From: Pelagibacteraceae bacterium AG-390-D18
GTDB lineage: Bacteria > Pseudomonadota > Alphaproteobacteria > Pelagibacterales > Pelagibacteraceae
Reading direction: 5' to 3'
DNA: 64,000 bases
Assembly: GCA_003279715.1 (NCBI GenBank)
Contig: QCGY01000006.1
Span: 21,848 to 85,847, forward strand
Shown here: one piece after another, positions 62,271 to 64,000 of the stretch
Position numbering within the stretch: the first letter of the stretch is position 1
How the letters are laid out: the number at the start of each line of letters is the position of its first letter
The notes under the pieces: model-generated
Told to the model about the DNA's origin: nothing
The model's input: only the letters and a program-made list of their open reading frames with translations
The model's database searches: none
Program-made: the position numbers and the translations under genes

Positions 62271-64000
62271 ATGAACAAAAAAAAAATAGAATCTCAGTAT
62301 AAAAAAAAAATAAAATTATTAAATAATTATAATAAAAAATATTATGATGACAGTAAACCATTAGTAACTGATGAAGTGTATGATGATTTAAAAAAAAGTA
62401 TTTTAATTTTAGAGAATAAATATTCTTTTCTTAACTCAGAAATCTCTCCATCAAAAACTGTTGGATTTAAACCGTCTAAAAATTTTCAAAAAAAATCTCA
62501 CAGAGTATCAATGTTGTCTTTATCCAATGCATTTGACAGAGAAGATTTAATTAACTTTGAAAAAAAAATATTAAATTTTTTATCAAAAAAGAAGGATTTT
62601 AGTTTATCTTATAGCGCGGAACCAAAGATAGATGGTATATCAGCTTCATTGATATATAAAAATGGAGAGTATAAGATTGGTTTGTCTAGAGGAGATGGAA
62701 AAGAAGGTGAAGATATAACGGCTAATCTTGCAACTATTAAAGATATTCCAAAAAAAATTCAGTCAAATAATTTTCCTGAGGAGATTGAAATTAGAGGTGA
62801 AGTATTTATACAAAATAGTGATTTTAAAAATTTAAAGGAAAAATTTGCAAACCCTAGGAATGCAGCATCAGGATCGTTAAGACAAAAAAATCCAGATGAA
62901 ACAAAAAAAATTCCGTTGAAATTTATTGCTTATACTTTCGGTTATGAAAAAGGACTTAAAGCAAAAAATCAAACAGATTTTTTAGAAGATTTAGATGCTT
63001 GGGGATTTAAAACAAATCCATTGAATAAACTAGTTACAGGAGTTGATAATTTATTGACCAATTATTCTAAAATAGAAAAGGACAGAACAAAAATTGATTT
63101 TGATATTGATGGTATAGTTTATAAAATTAATAATCTTGAACTTCAAAAAAGACTAGGGAATGTTGCAAATTCGCCAAGGTGGGCCATCGCTCATAAATTT
63201 GCATCCAATAAAGCTATATCTAAAATTCTTAATATTGAAATTCAAATTGGAAGAACTGGAGCATTAACTCCAGTTGCAAAAATTAAACCAATTAATATTG
63301 GAGGAGTAATCGTATCTAATGCAACATTGCATAATGAAGATGAAATTGAAAGAAAAGACATAAGAATTGGAGATTTAGCAACTATTGAAAGAGCTGGGGA
63401 TGTAATACCTCATATTCTTTCAGTTGATAAAACTAAGAGAGAAAATAAATCACAAAAATTTATTTTTCCAAAAAAATGTCCTTCATGTGGCTCAAAAACA
63501 ATTAAAGAATTTAATAATATTACCAAAAAAGAAGATGCAGTAAGAAGATGTTCTAGTGAAGGATATGAATGTGAAAAAATTGCAATTGAAAAATTAAAAC
63601 ACTTTGTTTCTAAAGATGCATTTAACATCGAAGGATTTGGCAAAAAAATAGTCAAAAACTTTTGGAACCTTAATTTAATAAAATTACCACAAGATATTTT
63701 TTATTTAGACTTTAATAAAATCGAAAGTCTTGAAGGTTGGGGTAGACAATCAATAGAAAATTTAAAATATTCAATTAATCAAAGAAAAAATATTTCACTA
63801 GAAAGATTAATCTATTCATTAGGTATTAGACATATTGGTTTAGAAAACGCAAAAATTTTATCAAAATATTTTAAATCATTTTCAAAGTTCATTAGATTTT
63901 CAAATGAAATGATCTCAGATGATATATTAAATATTGATGGAATAGGAGAAACACAACTAAAGTCAGTAAAAAATTTTTTTGATAATAAAGTTAATCTAAA
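62271..64000 (+). CDS. ligA: NAD-dependent DNA ligase, N-terminal part, runs off window end
   Basis: Missed by the ORF track because it lacks an in-window stop. Read by hand: MNKKKIESQYKKKIKLLNNYNKKYYDDSKPLVTDEVYDDLKK...SAEPKIDGISASLIY (KxDG) ...NPRNAASGSLRQKNP. Confidence 0.95.
   Translation, partial: MNKKKIESQYKKKIKLLNNYNKKYYDDSKPLVTDEVYDDLKKSILILENKYSFLNSEISPSKTVGFKPSKNFQKKSHRVSMLSLSNAFDREDLINFEKKILNFLSKKKDFSLSYSAEPKIDGISASLIYKNGEYKIGLSRGDGKEGEDITANLATIKDIPKKIQSNNFPEEIEIRGEVFIQNSDFKNLKEKFANPRNAASGSLRQKNPDETKKIPLKFIAYTFGYEKGLKAKNQTDFLEDLDAWGFKTNPLNKLVTGVDNLLTNYSKIEKDRTKIDFDIDGIVYKINNLELQKRLGNVANSPRWAIAHKFASNKAISKILNIEIQIGRTGALTPVAKIKPINIGGVIVSNATLHNEDEIERKDIRIGDLATIERAGDVIPHILSVDKTKRENKSQKFIFPKKCPSCGSKTIKEFNNITKKEDAVRRCSSEGYECEKIAIEKLKHFVSKDAFNIEGFGKKIVKNFWNLNLIKLPQDIFYLDFNKIESLEGWGRQSIENLKYSINQRKNISLERLIYSLGIRHIGLENAKILSKYFKSFSKFIRFSNEMISDDILNIDGIGETQLKSVKNFFDNKVNL

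Overview
The window is a gene-dense, very AT-rich alphaproteobacterial chromosome segment, most like SAR11/Pelagibacterales judging from base composition, short spacers and protein style. It is mostly core genome: ccrM-rnhB, ispE, a tRNA-Gln/CCA-nucleotidyltransferase pair, petABC (cytochrome bc1), lgt-midA-pgeF, a MarR/OmpR-type regulator/histidine kinase trio, uvrB/uvrC, carAB, dnaG-rpoD followed by two tRNAs, mlaA/mlaC, rnpB, and a long division/cell-wall (dcw) cluster running from mraZ through lpxC-bamD into a ligA cut off by the window edge. I saw no mobile elements, CRISPR arrays or phage. The most interesting part is the dcw cluster. ftsZ sits directly after mraZ rather than after ftsA. 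The ftsA slot holds a 231-aa ORF that looks like a miniature FtsA without the second half of the actin-like fold. murE and murF are fused in one ORF. The mraZ-ftsZ promoter carries a 10-bp-period triple TCCCA (TGGGA) repeat interleaved with a consensus -10, plus a CtrA-like TTAA-N7-TTAAC site and three GANTC (CcrM) sites. Other notable signals are a tRNA-Val(GAC) with reshuffled D-/T-loop elbow nucleotides lying 7 nt after the rpoD stop codon, a CCA-adding enzyme ORF starting 3 nt after a tRNA 3' end, and a GANTC cluster just upstream of ccrM. All protein calls come from reading motifs by eye; no database search was run.
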